From contig JAEWZG010000026.1 of NCBI GenBank assembly GCA_023395435.1, positions 1 to 13,840 on the forward strand: a stretch of DNA of 13,840 nucleotides, given 5' to 3'. A program made the translations under genes and the position numbers. Positions 13,653 through 13,840 of the stretch are shown here, piece by piece (within the stretch, counting starts at the first letter, position 1; the number at the start of each line of letters is the position of its first letter). The DNA is from Bacillota bacterium. Lineage in GTDB: Bacteria; Bacillota; Clostridia; Oscillospirales; Ruminococcaceae. Below the pieces are notes generated by a model. That model was not told the origin of the DNA, did no database searches, and saw nothing but the letters and a program-made list of their open reading frames with translations.

Positions 13653-13710
13653 AATCAAACATAACGGACAGCTCACGTTTGCCGTCAAGCTATTAATTAT
13701 GGTTATTTAC
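13653..13710 (-). repeat. Intergenic element, copy 9 (attC-like)
   Basis: On the minus strand: AATAACCATAATTA (left, from about 13707), then CGTGAGCTGTCCGTTATG (13659-13676), then TTTGATTTG. ATAAC pairs with GTTAT at the outer ends, and GACGGC with GCTGTC inside with one mismatch. Its box 2 matches copy 1 closely (GTGARCTGYCCRTTAT). It abuts the stop codon at 13710 and ends about 35 bp before the next start, the position an attC site would occupy. Confidence 0.5.
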
Positions 13711-13840
13711 TATACAATATTTTCACCTAAAATAATCTTGGGCATAGTGATTAAGCATCTGTTCCATCGCTTGTAAAAATGCTCTAAACCTAATTTTGAC
13801 ACCCTTGCATGAGTTTCTTCATCTATAACAGTCCAATGTA
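13710..13840 (-). CDS. C-terminus of an unrecognised protein (truncated by the right edge)
   Basis: On the minus strand one frame is open from the edge to TAG at 13710-13712, giving 42 residues: HWTVIDEETHARVSKLGLEH, then FYKRWNRCLITMPKIILGEN and IV. The other two frames stop at once. Codon use and the position just before attC-like copy 9 suggest a real gene end, but no family can be named from so little. Confidence 0.5.
   Translation of the reverse strand, partial: HWTVIDEETHARVSKLGLEHFYKRWNRCLITMPKIILGENIV

Noticed and set aside
1846..13710. The repeated boxes as Xer dif sites
   Set aside because: CTTCGTATTATG superficially resembles a dif half, but the 11-6-11 arm layout is missing and the copies are paired at about 49 nt.
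1..13840. CRISPR array, tRNA, rRNA, transposase or IS ends
   Set aside because: No regularly spaced identical repeats, cloverleaf with conserved T-loop, rRNA-like block or transposase motif was seen on either strand.

Overview
The window is AT-rich DNA that looks like a Gram-positive, low-GC Firmicute, most likely a Clostridia-type gut anaerobe. The support is AGGAGG-type ribosome sites with several TTG starts, sigma-A-like promoters (TTGACA-17-TATATT and relatives), rho-independent terminators, a signal-peptide protein ending in an NPKTG sortase-type anchor, a lipoprotein, and a LytTR/LiaF-like/ABC-2 module. I see no rRNA, tRNA, CRISPR array, transposase or phage structural gene.

Layout, left to right. 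1-1508 (-): 5' part of a large secreted repeat protein (Listeria-Bacteroides/InlB_B repeats plus Ig-like domains); it runs off the left edge. 2003-3793 (-): cell-wall-anchored surface protein with its own promoter and terminator. 4254-4667 and 4738-5385 (-): a small lipoprotein and a membrane-anchored protein of unknown function. 5736-6891 (-): LiaF-like membrane protein and LytTR regulator, overlapping. 7398-9153 (+): divergent two-gene ABC-2 transporter. 9520-10161 (+): divergent member of the undecaprenyl diphosphate synthase (cis-prenyltransferase) family. 10436 to about 11779 (-): B12-binding-type radical SAM protein. 11901-12794 (-): DUF4238 protein. 12983-13618 (-): unrecognised protein. 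13710-13840 (-): C-terminus of another unrecognised protein running off the right edge.

Two results go beyond gene calling. First, the LytTR operon and the ABC operon face away from each other and share almost the same promoter. Each has two 9-bp direct repeats (ACYTGTYAS) 21 bp apart, 10 bp upstream of a TTTACA-18-TATAMT promoter. This is the expected layout for a LytTR operator, so LytTR, LiaF-like protein and transporter probably form one autoregulated envelope-response module.

Second, most gene boundaries carry a related non-coding element of about 50-70 bp, always in the same (minus) orientation. It has an AACTT(C/T)-type box, then about 49 nt later a YCCRTTATGTTTA-type box. There are six two-box copies and three more degenerate ones. 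They separate mostly single-gene, functionally unrelated units, with the second box just upstream of each minus-strand gene. This resembles an integron-type gene-cassette array with atypical attC-like sites, although no integrase is in the window and most copies do not fold as textbook attC. It is an inference that needs a structural model search.
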